The notes: generated by a model not told the origin, from the sequence alone. A DNA stretch of 64,000 nt from Gammaproteobacteria bacterium RIFCSPHIGHO2_12_FULL_36_30 (GCA_001801815.1 MGXU01000003.1:124001-188000), one strand, 5' to 3'; shown: positions 15,678 to 24,820, counted from the first letter of the stretch. Program-made: numbers and translations.

Positions 15678-18286
15678 GATTTTGGATCAGATGGAGTGAC
15701 ATTACTAGTTGTATCATCACCACTAGTGATCGATTGTTTGATTCCTTTGCCAACCGCTTTACCTCCCGCTCCAGCAACTCCGATTGCTTGTCCACCCGTT
15801 TCATTCAATCCCTTGCCAGCAGCTTCACCGGTAGACGAAGCAGCACCTTTGATTGCACCTGCCATTTGACCATAATCGCCACCAAGACCAGATTCTTGCG
15901 GACCACCGATCCAGCGCATAATATACTGCGGCAATTGAAAAATTAATTTATAGCATTGCTCAATTAATTCCAAAGTGATTAAACCGAAAATAACCAAGAT
16001 CATCACGGTCGAAATCATCTGCACAAAGAAGTTGGAGCCGCCGCTGCTGCTGGGGTTAAATGCACTGTGACTTGAATTGCTCAACGAATGTAATATTGTG
16101 CCAAGCCCCGCGTTCAAAATATCAAACGCGACAAACGAAACCACCATCGCAGCAACCAAACCAATCACCATCAATGCGGGTCGTAAGAAAATACTTAACA
16201 GCAACATCAAAAATTGGTCGGCCTTGCCCAAAAAATCATGACCTTCTGGATGCGTTACACCCAAACCAACTAATGGCGCGGCAGCCACTCCTTCAATTAC
16301 CAGCAACAACCACCCCACCGCTGCAAATGTAAACACAGCGAAAGGATACATTGGCACGTAGTAAGCTAAAATCGCACCAGGCACCATTAAAACTGTGGTA
16401 ATCAACATCGTAATACTTTTTATCCAAGATAGTCCTGAGCTTAATATCAAACCACCAGGTGATGTGCTATCACAAATGCCGAGACCGATTGAAGCGATAA
16501 AAGTAATGCTGATAGCAGCGATCCAAATATCCACGCACGCCTTCATTAAATTATTTCCTAAACTCATCAATGTAACGATGGGGTTATAATTAACGACTGG
16601 ACTTGGATATAAACTATTAGGATCAATGCCCAAGGTAAATATCGAAACAACATTCTGTATTTTCGAAAATATGTTCGATTCTATCTGACCAGCATATGCC
16701 GTATTGGGCGCTGAAGTATTCGCGGTGGTTGTAGGGCCAGTAATCGTGTTTTGTTGAGCACCCACATATTGTTTCCATAGCACATTGAGCCCTTGTGTCG
16801 GTTCATTCGCCGGCGCCTGATATTGATTAATCATGGCAACAGATACGCCCATTAATGGCTGTTGCGTATTCGGAAATCTGTTGTAAACAGAAGATGGCAT
16901 AGTGGCAAGCTGCGGCGCATTTGGCATTAAATTACCAAGAGAAATACTAGCCGACGCTTTATTGGCTTGCTCAAGATTCCAGTAAAATGCACCAGCCATA
17001 ATCCATCCTTGTGCTTCAGCTCTTGGGATAAAATTATGTACGGATGACATCGTATTACCAGGAACTCGCGATGCAGCGTTTTGTTCCAACATGTGTTGCA
17101 ACGGCGTAATCAAGTTGGCGTACGCTAAAATTCCAGAAAATACCGTTTTGATATTATTTTGTCCTGCGAGCTGAGTCGGATCACTTGCTGCATTGGGATG
17201 ATTAGCTAATTCTTTTGCGGCTGGCATCAATGACAATACCAATTGTTTTAATGCTGTATAGCTATATGCTTGTGCAGCAGCAAGTTGATTTGCTGACATG
17301 CCCGCAGTAAGAGTGCTCATCGATCCTGCTGGCACATAAAGATAAGACGTAACATATCCGCATGCAGGAAATGCGGGTGAACTTGACGCTGATGTACCAT
17401 TGATTGAATACGCGTTTGCACCTGCAGAAGCAGAATTACCTACGCCTGGAAAATAAATAATTCCAGTTGCAGCATCTGTATCAACATGATGATATCGATT
17501 GAAATAGGGAGCAGTTCGACCAGGATTATTTTGTTTCCAATTGGTTTCTTCCCAACCGGCGCTGTTAATCATACACACTTCGTCTTGCAAAATTTGTGTG
17601 ACAGGCCCAGGGGTTGTCATGCTACCAGCAGCATTTGAAATGATATTTGTATCAGTCGTTAAATTAGCGGGTGGAATATATAGTTCGCCACCATAACGCA
17701 AATATTGCAACGCCGCATCCCAAGTTTGATCGGCAAGACCAACACTAGCAACGACTACCCTCATAAATATATCTTGCAGTAATGAATAACCTGTATTGGG
17801 AGAGGGAATAATAAATATAAAACCCAATGCAACGCGCAACCAAACCATAAAGACATTGCGATTCTGCCCCATAAAAGAACCTTCGGTAGCAGCACGAAGC
17901 GTCACTTGAACAACAGTCATCGCCAAATAAAGCGCCGCAACAACTAAAACACCTTTATTAAAAATTTTGAATAATTGACCTAACACTTGACCGGATGTGC
18001 TTTGCAATACATTTCCAACCGTACCAAAAATTTGACCTAAATATGCAACAGAATAATCTGTTTCAGGTGGCGACAAAGTAGATGCGAACTGTTCAGCTTC
18101 TGTGAGTGATCCACGCACAGTCTTTTTATTTTGCTGGTAAGTATCAGTGGCGTAGTTCTCCACATTAGTCACATTTGAATTAAATTTATTAACATCAGCA
18201 TTAGTTGCAGTATCAGCAGCAAACGCAGAACTAACAGATATTGTTAGAATGATGGCGGTAAATAAAGTAGTCAATAAACGTTTCAT
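15674..18286 (-). CDS. dotA: Dot/Icm type IVB secretion protein DotA
   Basis: DotA is the large polytopic inner-membrane protein of the Dot/Icm apparatus, essential for effector delivery in Legionella and Coxiella. The product (about 870 residues) has a signal sequence (MKRLLTTLFTAIILTISVSSAFA), a first membrane cluster (residues ~100-190, GVLVVAALYLAMTVVQVTLRA and VALGFIFIIPSP), a long periplasmic domain rich in Asn/Ser/Pro, and a C-terminal set of helices (VGWLLLVIEGVAAAPLVGLG, LMLLLSIFLRPALMVIGLVAAMV, MILVIFGLITLELIEQCYKLIFQLP) ending in a Gly-rich tail. ATG 18286 has GAAGAAGG just upstream; ATG 18301 is also in frame. It follows icmV and overlaps the acyl carrier gene. Confidence 0.95.
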   Translation of the reverse strand: MKRLLTTLFTAIILTISVSSAFAADTATNADVNKFNSNVTNVENYATDTYQQNKKTVRGSLTEAEQFASTLSPPETDYSVAYLGQIFGTVGNVLQSTSGQVLGQLFKIFNKGVLVVAALYLAMTVVQVTLRAATEGSFMGQNRNVFMVWLRVALGFIFIIPSPNTGYSLLQDIFMRVVVASVGLADQTWDAALQYLRYGGELYIPPANLTTDTNIISNAAGSMTTPGPVTQILQDEVCMINSAGWEETNWKQNNPGRTAPYFNRYHHVDTDAATGIIYFPGVGNSASAGANAYSINGTSASSSPAFPACGYVTSYLYVPAGSMSTLTAGMSANQLAAAQAYSYTALKQLVLSLMPAAKELANHPNAASDPTQLAGQNNIKTVFSGILAYANLITPLQHMLEQNAASRVPGNTMSSVHNFIPRAEAQGWIMAGAFYWNLEQANKASASISLGNLMPNAPQLATMPSSVYNRFPNTQQPLMGVSVAMINQYQAPANEPTQGLNVLWKQYVGAQQNTITGPTTTANTSAPNTAYAGQIESNIFSKIQNVVSIFTLGIDPNSLYPSPVVNYNPIVTLMSLGNNLMKACVDIWIAAISITFIASIGLGICDSTSPGGLILSSGLSWIKSITMLITTVLMVPGAILAYYVPMYPFAVFTFAAVGWLLLVIEGVAAAPLVGLGVTHPEGHDFLGKADQFLMLLLSIFLRPALMVIGLVAAMVVSFVAFDILNAGLGTILHSLSNSSHSAFNPSSSGGSNFFVQMISTVMILVIFGLITLELIEQCYKLIFQLPQYIMRWIGGPQESGLGGDYGQMAGAIKGAASSTGEAAGKGLNETGGQAIGVAGAGGKAVGKGIKQSITSGDDTTSNVTPSDPKS

Positions 18287-18304
18287 GCGCACCTTCTTCA
18301 TTTT

Positions 18305-18751
18305 TTATTTCTTGCGTGAAAATAAACTAACAAACCATTCCTTCACAGTACAATCCAAGCGTCTTTGTTTTATTTCAAAATAATGAAAATGTTCGCGGAA
18401 TGCATAAGCAAACATTAATATCCCAACGGAAAATGCAGCAACACCTGAAAAAAACATGCCTTTTGTAAGCAAAAAAATCATCCAACACAATGCCGCTAAT
18501 CCCAATATTGCGCAAAATGCAGCAGTGCGCAAACACGATTTCATACGCAGTTGCAAATCATTTTCTGATAATCCATATTCACGAACGACATCTGCAAAAT
18601 TACGTTTCGCAGCGACACTCGTCGGCGCTTTCAAATCTTTAACGAGATCACCAACAACTTGACCGCCTTTTTTAATCGAATCCCACGATGCCCAACCTTT
18701 CACATTTAAGTTATCTTTTGCGGTATTTTTAAAGTAACTGCGAATACCCAT
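18305..18751 (-). CDS. icmV: Dot/Icm secretion protein IcmV
   Basis: IcmV is a small inner-membrane Dot/Icm component. From ATG 18751 the product is 148 residues, close to Legionella IcmV (151), with the conserved start region (RSYFKNTAKDNLNVKGWASWDSIKKG), two membrane helices (TAAFCAILGLAALCWMIFLL and FFSGVAAFSVGILMFAYAF) and the C-terminal HFHYFEIKQRRLDCTVKEWF. The frame is open to ATG 18805, but a promoter-like box places transcription start near 18785, inside that extension. This and the family length favour 18751, with GAGG 11 bp ahead. The gene is 18 bp from dotA. Confidence 0.9.
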   Translation of the reverse strand: MGIRSYFKNTAKDNLNVKGWASWDSIKKGGQVVGDLVKDLKAPTSVAAKRNFADVVREYGLSENDLQLRMKSCLRTAAFCAILGLAALCWMIFLLTKGMFFSGVAAFSVGILMFAYAFREHFHYFEIKQRRLDCTVKEWFVSLFSRKK

Positions 18752-18791
18752 AATATTCATATCCTCATCAAATGACGCGCCGAATAAAAAT

Positions 18792-18824
18792 ATACTATCA
18801 TCCAATCCTTAAGAGAACATTAAA
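18792..18824 (-). promoter_or_regulatory. PmrA-box-like direct repeat and -10 for icmV-dotA-acp
   Basis: On the minus strand TTAAT-GTTCTC-TTAAG (half-sites 11 bp apart) is followed after exactly 10 bp by TAGTAT (18797-18792). This matches the published PmrA consensus of Legionella and Coxiella, cTTAATatTNNcTTAATatT, at most fixed positions. The same architecture recurs before icmW and the surface protein gene. If used, it excludes the longest icmV start. Confidence 0.6.
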
Positions 18825-18848
18825 TTTCTGTTCATAAAAATAAGTGAA

Positions 18849-18881
18849 TTTAATGCTATCTTAAGGAAGCTATTGTATCCT
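18849..18881 (+). promoter_or_regulatory. PmrA-box-like direct repeat and -10 for icmW-icmX
   Basis: TTAAT-GCTATC-TTAAG (half-sites at 18850 and 18861) is followed after exactly 10 bp by TATCCT (18876-18881). Transcription would start near 18888 and run through icmW, the small gene and icmX. It is divergent from, and separate from, the icmV box about 40 bp away. Confidence 0.6.
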
Positions 18882-18915
18882 ACTTAATTATCAGCACATG
18901 AAGAGATGTACATTT

Positions 18916-19368
18916 ATGCCTAATTTAAGTTATCAAGAAGTGCACCAATTTTGGCGCGATTATCAAGATCCAATGATTCACCGCGTCATTACTTTTATGG
19001 AAAGTGTGGAAGACTGGACGCTTGACGGTGATCCTGAATTAGAAGCAGCGATAAAAAAATTAGGTGATGCGCTGGAAGATATTGGCAACATCGATTTGCA
19101 ACAAGAAAATCCGATCATTCCGATTCTCGCGCACATTAAAACAGGTCGCGGATTACGTTTATTAATGTGTTTAGATATGGCATATCCTGGCGCTGCTGCA
19201 AAAGTATTAATGAAAGCAGAAGAAACAACAAAATCACAAGCAGATAATGCCGGATTATTTTTACGCCGCAATATTGTATTTGAAAGATTAAGATTATTAG
19301 GTCGTGTATTTGGTGAAGACCGTTTGAAATTAGTTATCAAAGCGCTTGAGGAAAGTGGTCATGAATAA
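18916..19368 (+). CDS. icmW: Dot/Icm secretion adaptor IcmW
   Basis: IcmW is an acidic cytoplasmic chaperone-like protein that, with IcmS, loads a subset of effectors onto the DotL coupling complex. The 150-residue product from ATG 18916 (MPNLSYQEVHQFWRDYQDP) matches Legionella IcmW (151) throughout: MIHRVITFMESVEDWTLDGD, IKTGRGLRLLMCLDMAYPG, AEETTKSQADNAGLFL and RRNIVFERLRLLGRVF. The earlier in-frame ATG at 18898 is not needed. The stop overlaps the start of the next small gene. Confidence 0.97.
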   Translation: MPNLSYQEVHQFWRDYQDPMIHRVITFMESVEDWTLDGDPELEAAIKKLGDALEDIGNIDLQQENPIIPILAHIKTGRGLRLLMCLDMAYPGAAAKVLMKAEETTKSQADNAGLFLRRNIVFERLRLLGRVFGEDRLKLVIKALEESGHE

Positions 19369-19813
19369 AATAAAAAAAATAATTTTCGCTGCGGGCATTG
19401 TGATTACAATTGCAATTGCAAGTGTTGCTACATTTGCAGCAGAATTATCACAAACTTTGCAGCAATGCACAAATTATATTAATAATCCCAGCGAACAAGC
19501 TGCAAAAGAAAATGCAGACGCTTTGCATCAATGTTATGAAAATGATGTTTGTCAAAATCAATTATCATCTCTGCCAAATTGCGCGAAAACATTATCACAG
19601 TGGTATATGAATTACTCTCAAGCGCCAACAAAAACAGTAGCACCTGTTATTATTCAAACACCTGTTTCTGCAGCACCAAGTGCACAACCTTCATCAACAA
19701 CAGAAGTTGCACCAACAATACAAGCAACACAACCAACACAACAACCTGCAGCCACAACAAATGGATCAAATCAACAGAAACAAAAAGAAAATAAACCCAG
19801 CATTAATTGGTAA
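19361..19813 (+). CDS. small exported Pro/Thr/Gln-rich protein between icmW and icmX
   Basis: A 150-residue protein with a signal peptide (MNKIKKIIFAAGIVITIAIASVATFAA), a Cys-containing domain with four Cys (LQQCTNYI, LHQCYENDVCQNQLSSLPNC, residues about 33-75) and a low-complexity tail rich in Pro, Thr, Gln and Ala. Its ATG overlaps the icmW stop (ATGAATAA) and it ends 30 bp before icmX, so it belongs to the Dot/Icm transcription unit. I do not recognise it; the Cys spacing suggests two disulfides. Legionella icmW and icmX are adjacent without such a gene as far as I recall. Confidence 0.75.
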   Translation: MNKIKKIIFAAGIVITIAIASVATFAAELSQTLQQCTNYINNPSEQAAKENADALHQCYENDVCQNQLSSLPNCAKTLSQWYMNYSQAPTKTVAPVIIQTPVSAAPSAQPSSTTEVAPTIQATQPTQQPAATTNGSNQQKQKENKPSINW

Positions 19814-19843
19814 TTGGTCTTAAATTTAAGAGGTAATTTTGTC

Positions 19844-21097
19844 ATGAAAAAAGGAATGGTAATCACATTAGCAATCGCATCTGCATTTACAATCAGCAAT
19901 GCATTAGCAAAAACAACAGCACTTCCACCCACAAATGCACCTGGTTCATTTTTTGGAAGTGTGAGCGAAACAGGATCGCTCAAACATTTTTTATATAGCC
20001 AATGGTTGAACTTCACGCAACAACCCATACCCGATCTTGCAACCATCGAAGCAATTAATACTGCAAAAGCAACTGTTTCATACACACAAGAAGTACCAAC
20101 AAATCAAACCCAAGGTTTTTTTGGGATTGGTCAGACGACTAGTGAAAAAGATGAAGTGGTACAAAAATCATTACCACCTTCCGCGGCAGCGATAACTACT
20201 GCAAATCATGCAACATTAAATAATGTGGTTAATAGTTTGACGCAATTTCACTACGCGTTATACAAAGGTACAAAAGATACTGCCGAACTTAAAAAAATAA
20301 AAACAGCAGATGGAAAATCATTTGAAGACTATGCGAATGAAAACTCGCTCACAGGATTAACTGGCGAGCAAAAAAAAGCAAATGACACATTGTATATTCA
20401 CAATGTTGAAGGCAAATTAAGTGTCGGACAAAATCCTGAAAAATTTAAAGACATTCAAAAACCAAAACCAACCGAAACACACAACGCACTTTTTAATTTC
20501 GGTTCTGTTATTTCACCTGTTTCTTATACACCAGAACAAATAAAAACAGCAAAAGATTTTGTGAAATACGCAGCACAAAGCACACAAGATTTAACAACAG
20601 GCGTTACTTTTAATACATTACACAACAATCCAGCAGCACTGCATTCATTGGTAACAGATCCTGTTTATGAACAATATAAATTAACAATACGTAACATCTT
20701 GTCGATTCGTTCTATGCTGGTAAATAATCTTAATCAATTAATTGCAGAGCGAACACCGATGGATGGTCTTGGCACAGCGGCTGGATTAGCAGCAACTCAA
20801 AAAGCAAGTCCACTGCAAGTAGAAGCATATCAAGCAAATCATCGCATTGAAGATCCAAATTGGTATACCACTATTCAAAATGCATCACCTGCAACAGTGC
20901 AACGTGAAACATTAATTGTATTAGCTGAAATTGAACATCAAAATTATCAAGCGCATCTCGACAGAGAACGCTTATTAGCAGCAATTACTACACTTGGATT
21001 GCAAAACAATGCTAATACGACCAATCTCATATTGTCGCAAGAAGCAACGAAAGTGCAAGGTCAAATTGATAAATATACAGGTCAAAAAACGTCGTAA
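19844..21097 (+). CDS. icmX: Dot/Icm secretion protein IcmX
   Basis: IcmX is a periplasmic Dot/Icm component associated with the outer part of the complex. The 417-residue product has a signal peptide (MKKGMVITLAIASAFTISNALA) and no further membrane helix. The C-terminal half (residues about 230-400) matches the IcmX pattern: DPVYEQYKLTIRNILSIRSM, NLNQLIAERTPMDGLGTAAG and ASPLQVEAYQANHRIEDPNW. AAGAGG lies 8-10 bp ahead of ATG 19844; the frame is open to 19814. It is convergent with hldD, 5 bp away. Confidence 0.9.
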   Translation: MKKGMVITLAIASAFTISNALAKTTALPPTNAPGSFFGSVSETGSLKHFLYSQWLNFTQQPIPDLATIEAINTAKATVSYTQEVPTNQTQGFFGIGQTTSEKDEVVQKSLPPSAAAITTANHATLNNVVNSLTQFHYALYKGTKDTAELKKIKTADGKSFEDYANENSLTGLTGEQKKANDTLYIHNVEGKLSVGQNPEKFKDIQKPKPTETHNALFNFGSVISPVSYTPEQIKTAKDFVKYAAQSTQDLTTGVTFNTLHNNPAALHSLVTDPVYEQYKLTIRNILSIRSMLVNNLNQLIAERTPMDGLGTAAGLAATQKASPLQVEAYQANHRIEDPNWYTTIQNASPATVQRETLIVLAEIEHQNYQAHLDRERLLAAITTLGLQNNANTTNLILSQEATKVQGQIDKYTGQKTS

Positions 21098-21102
21098 GGA
21101 AA

Positions 21103-22065
21103 TTATCCACGGTGAAATTTTCCTTCGCCGTGGAACCATTGAAAATATTTTTCCAATCCATCTTCAAGCGAAATAAATTTTTCATCATAGCCGATTGCAC
21201 GCAACGCATTTAAATTCGCTTGCGTAAAACATTGATACGCGCCTTTCAGTGAATCGGGAAATGGAATATAGTCTAATTTTCCATGACCATTTAATTCAAT
21301 TAATTTTTTTGCAATATCATTAAAGCAACGCGCTTGCCCCGTTCCGCAATTAAAAATGCCTTTTTTTTCAGGATTTTTGTAAAACCATAAATTCACTTTC
21401 ACCACATCATCGACAAAAATAAAATCGCGTTCGTGTTTTCCATCGCCATAACCACCATAACTTGAAAATAATCTCATCGTGCTATTATTTTCTAATTGAT
21501 TCATTAAATGAAATGCAACGCTCGCCATTTTTCCTTTGTGATTTTCATGTGGACCATACACATTAAAATATCGCAGTCCCACAATTTGTGAATCCACATT
21601 TTTTAAATACGGTTGCACATATTCATCAAATTTTAATTTTGAATAACCATATACATTTAGTGGTAATTGATTCGGATCGCGATCATCAAAATTATTTTTT
21701 GCGCCATAAACTGCTGCGCTTGATGCATAAATAAAAGGAATATTTTTCTCTAAACAATAATGTAACAGTGTTTTTGAATAGTCATAATTATTTTTCATCA
21801 TGTATTCGCCGTTCCATTCAGTTGTATCGGAACAAGCACCTTGATGAAAAACAACCTCAATCTTTCGAGAAAAAGAATCATCCGCAATCATTTTTAAAAA
21901 ATCACGATAATCAATATAATCAGAAAATTTTACAACAGCTAAATTACGATATTTTTTTCCATCTGTTAAATCATCCACCGCTAAAATATCGGTAATACCA
22001 ATGTGATTTAATCCGCGAATTAAATTACTGCCAATCAATCCTGCAGCGCCGGTGACAACAATCAT
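21103..22065 (-). CDS. hldD: ADP-L-glycero-D-manno-heptose 6-epimerase HldD
   Basis: HldD converts ADP-D,D-heptose to ADP-L,D-heptose for the LPS inner core. The 320-residue SDR-type enzyme has the N-terminal nucleotide motif VTGAAGLIGSNL, the family motif VFHQGACSDTTEWNG, the catalytic Y-x3-K in YGYSKLKFDEYV and the GLRYFNVYGPHE segment. The C-terminal YIPFPDSLKGAYQCFTQANL is typical. Its start overlaps the hldE stop by 4 bp. A 7-bp inverted repeat (21106-21112 and 21128-21134) lies in its last codons. Confidence 0.97.
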   Translation of the reverse strand: MIVVTGAAGLIGSNLIRGLNHIGITDILAVDDLTDGKKYRNLAVVKFSDYIDYRDFLKMIADDSFSRKIEVVFHQGACSDTTEWNGEYMMKNNYDYSKTLLHYCLEKNIPFIYASSAAVYGAKNNFDDRDPNQLPLNVYGYSKLKFDEYVQPYLKNVDSQIVGLRYFNVYGPHENHKGKMASVAFHLMNQLENNSTMRLFSSYGGYGDGKHERDFIFVDDVVKVNLWFYKNPEKKGIFNCGTGQARCFNDIAKKLIELNGHGKLDYIPFPDSLKGAYQCFTQANLNALRAIGYDEKFISLEDGLEKYFQWFHGEGKFHRG

Positions 22066-23501
22066 ACTAATTCCTGCGTTTTTTCAATTATTTTCGTCGT
22101 CGAATATCCATCGACCAACGGAATTGTTAATACCTGTCCGCCATTTTTCAAAACAAAATCACTGCCTGCAATTTCATGAATCTGATAATCACCACCCTTC
22201 ACTAAAACATCTGGATTTACAGCAGAAACTAATCGTGCCGGCGTTTGTTCTGAAAATGGCACAACCCAATCAACACATCCCAATGCGGATAAAACTGTCA
22301 TGCGCGCATGCAATGAATTTAAAGGACGATCATTTCCTTTTAATGTTTTTACAGATTCATCACTATTTACCGCGACAATTAATCTCTGCCCAAGTGCTTT
22401 TGCTTTCGCTAAATAATCCACATGACCAACATGCAAAATGTCAAAACATCCATTCGTCATGACAATTTTTTCGCCGCGTTTTTTCGCTTCACGCACAACC
22501 AATAATAATTGTTCTTCATTTAAAATTGTCGCCGATAAATTACCCGATTTAAATAATGCATGTTGCAAATCAGCAATACTCACTGCCTGCGCACCTAATT
22601 TTCCAACAACAACACCTGCCGCAATATTCGCTAATTCCACTGCTTCGATTGTTGGAATTTTTGCGGCAATTCCTGCAGCTAATACACCAATCACAGTATC
22701 ACCCGCACCCGTTACATCAAATACATCGCGCGCTTTTGTGGGAAAATGAATAGCTTCTTGTCCATCTTTAATAAAAATCATGCCATCTTTTCCAAGCGTC
22801 ACCAATAAACTTTCAATATTTACTTTACGCAGTAATTCTAGGGCTTTTTGCACAATGTCATTATGATCACGACACAATCCAACAACCGATTCAAATTCTT
22901 TTAAATTTGGCGTTAACATTGTTGCGCCTGAATAACGCGAATATTCTTTATGTTTCGGATCAACTAAAACAGGGATATTATTTTTTTTTGCCGCAGAAAT
23001 TAATTTTTCAACGTGATTTAATGCGCCTTTTGAATAATCAGACAACACAACCACATTCGCAGTTTTTAAGCGCTCACAATAATCTGCAAATAAAGCATCA
23101 TCATTCAGATTTTCTTCGCGCGCATTTTCAAAATCCATGCGAATTAATTGTTGATGACGTCCTAACACGCGTAATTTTGTAATCGTAGGAAAATTAGGTA
23201 ATGATAAAAATCGACAATCAATATTTAACGGGCGTAAACAATTTTGCAATGCAATAGCATCTGCATCTTCACCGACCAATCCGCACAACGTCACTTTCGC
23301 GCCGAGCGTTGCAATGTTTTGTGCGACATTTGCAGCGCCGCCCGGTCGTGTTTCAACTTCAGTTACATTCACAACTGGCACCGGCGCTTCTGGCGAAATA
23401 CGCGTTGCATCGCCATGAAAATAACGATCCAACATCACATCGCCATAAACCAACACATGTGTTTTTTCAAAGCTCGGCAACTGAATTTTATGACTGTTCA
23501 T
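22062..23501 (-). CDS. hldE: bifunctional heptose kinase/adenylyltransferase HldE
   Basis: HldE makes ADP-heptose: the N-terminal PfkB-type kinase phosphorylates D-glycero-beta-D-manno-heptose-7-phosphate, and the C-terminal nucleotidyltransferase adds AMP to the resulting 1-phosphate. The kinase shows RPGGAANVAQNIATLGA and the catalytic DVFDVTGAGDTVIG (about residues 260-273). The transferase starts near MTNGCFDILHVGHVDYLAKAKALG (the H-x-G-H motif). The frame is open to 23540; ATG 23501 (MNSHKIQLPSFEKTHVLVYG) fits the family. Loss of hldE gives deep-rough LPS. Confidence 0.96.
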   Translation of the reverse strand: MNSHKIQLPSFEKTHVLVYGDVMLDRYFHGDATRISPEAPVPVVNVTEVETRPGGAANVAQNIATLGAKVTLCGLVGEDADAIALQNCLRPLNIDCRFLSLPNFPTITKLRVLGRHQQLIRMDFENAREENLNDDALFADYCERLKTANVVVLSDYSKGALNHVEKLISAAKKNNIPVLVDPKHKEYSRYSGATMLTPNLKEFESVVGLCRDHNDIVQKALELLRKVNIESLLVTLGKDGMIFIKDGQEAIHFPTKARDVFDVTGAGDTVIGVLAAGIAAKIPTIEAVELANIAAGVVVGKLGAQAVSIADLQHALFKSGNLSATILNEEQLLLVVREAKKRGEKIVMTNGCFDILHVGHVDYLAKAKALGQRLIVAVNSDESVKTLKGNDRPLNSLHARMTVLSALGCVDWVVPFSEQTPARLVSAVNPDVLVKGGDYQIHEIAGSDFVLKNGGQVLTIPLVDGYSTTKIIEKTQELV

Positions 23502-23567
23502 TTCGCACATCCCAGCAAAAAAATATGCGTCATTATGCACGAAATTATTTCTCCTGTCAGGCTGGTC

Positions 23568-24572
23568 TTAAAAGTTTTCCAATACCATCGCAGGCAAAAG
23601 TAATTTCATACAATTATGGTGCTTCAACGGACATTGCCGCTGAAAACACGGTTGACAATCTAGATTTAATTTTAAAATTTTTGCTTTATCAGATAATGGC
23701 GGTGTGAAATCTGGTGAGGTTGAACCATAAATTGCAATCACATTGCGATCAAGCGCAGCTGCAATATGCATTAATCCAGAATCATTGGTTACAACAACAG
23801 TTGCTAATGATAATAAATCCACGGCATCAGAAAGTACTGTTTTTCCTGCTAAATTAGTGCAACGCCGTTCAGTTCGCATTTGAATTTCTTCTGCAATCAC
23901 TCGATCATTCGCTGATCCAAAAATCCAAACACTCCATCCTTCATTTAATTTTTGATTCGCAACTTGCGCATAATATTTTGCAGGCCAACATTTTGAAGGA
24001 CCAAATTCTGCGCCGGGACATAATGCTAAAATTTTATTTTTTGCAGACGAAATTAAATCGTACTGTTGTAATGCTACATCAATATTTTCTTTTTTAATTT
24101 GTAAAGACGGTATTGGTAAATTCGCTGGTAATAAAGTATTGCACGGAAATGCCAGCGCCGCAAATCGATCTATCATTTTCGGAAATAATTTTTTATTTAA
24201 TCTACGCGCATCATTTAATAAACCAAAACGATATTCTCCAATCCAACCAGTTCGTTTTGGAATATTTGCCCAATATGGAATTAACGCTGATTTTAAGGAG
24301 TTTGGTAATACAATTGCTTGATCATATTTTTCTGCGCGTAATTGTTTTGCAAATTGAAAACGTTTTTTTAATTGTAATTGTCCGTGAGAAAATGGCAGCA
24401 CAATACTTTTTTTAACTTCTGGCATGCGCGATAATAATGCTTCGCTCCACTTTGGCGCGAGCACATGTAATTCACAATTGGGATTTTGTTGATGCAGCAA
24501 TTTAAATAATACTTGCACCATCATCATGTCGCCGACCCAGGCGGGACCGACGATTAATATCTTCACACTCAC
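23568..24572 (-). CDS. waaF: ADP-heptose:LPS heptosyltransferase II WaaF
   Basis: WaaF (RfaF) adds the second heptose to the LPS inner core on the cytoplasmic face. The 334-residue GT9 protein starts MSVKILIVGPAWVGDMMM and has YDQAIVLPNSLKSALIPYWANIPKRTGW, LALCPGAEFGPSKCWPAKYYA and the C-terminal VVTNDSGLMHIAAALDRNVIAIYGSTSPDFTPP, all hallmarks of heptosyltransferase II. It precedes hldE by about 66 bp and follows the zinc-finger gene by 7 bp. Confidence 0.95.
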   Translation of the reverse strand: MSVKILIVGPAWVGDMMMVQVLFKLLHQQNPNCELHVLAPKWSEALLSRMPEVKKSIVLPFSHGQLQLKKRFQFAKQLRAEKYDQAIVLPNSLKSALIPYWANIPKRTGWIGEYRFGLLNDARRLNKKLFPKMIDRFAALAFPCNTLLPANLPIPSLQIKKENIDVALQQYDLISSAKNKILALCPGAEFGPSKCWPAKYYAQVANQKLNEGWSVWIFGSANDRVIAEEIQMRTERRCTNLAGKTVLSDAVDLLSLATVVVTNDSGLMHIAAALDRNVIAIYGSTSPDFTPPLSDKAKILKLNLDCQPCFQRQCPLKHHNCMKLLLPAMVLENF

Positions 24573-24579
24573 ACCCCGC

Positions 24580-24756
24580 TCACACTAATTCATATTTTGT
24601 TTCACAATACGGACAAACAACGTGCCCCGTTTTTTCAATATCCAAATAAACACGCGGATGCGCATCCCATAAACGTTCATTCGTCAACGGGCAACTGAGC
24701 GGTAATTCTTTTTTAGTAATTTTTTGCAAACGAACTGTACATGCTTTTTTTTCCAT
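24580..24756 (-). CDS. small zinc-finger protein (zf-CHCC/NDUFS6-like)
   Basis: A 58-residue protein with the CHCC zinc ligands of the NDUFS6-type finger: Cys22 (LSCPL), His33 (WDAHPRVYLDI), Cys48 and Cys51 (HVVCPYCETKYEL). Proteobacterial homologues are standalone proteins of about this size, often near LPS or respiratory genes, with an uncharacterised role in metal or complex I maturation. It is read from ATG 24756 and ends 7 bp before waaF, so it leads the LPS-core operon. It is short but the motif is complete. Confidence 0.88.
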   Translation of the reverse strand: MEKKACTVRLQKITKKELPLSCPLTNERLWDAHPRVYLDIEKTGHVVCPYCETKYELV

Positions 24757-24820
24757 AATGTCCTCGTCAAATGAATGGCGATAATAATATCACACAACTG
24801 ATAATTGATAACTCCAACTC

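Noticed and set aside
19346-21097. A single icmX split by frameshift into two genes
   Set aside because: Both products have their own complete signal peptides and ribosome sites, so they are separate genes.
21106-21134. TCCACGG/CCGTGGA inverted repeat between icmX and hldD as a terminator
   Set aside because: A 7-bp stem with a 15-base loop and no T-tract on either side; it also encodes the HldD C-terminus.
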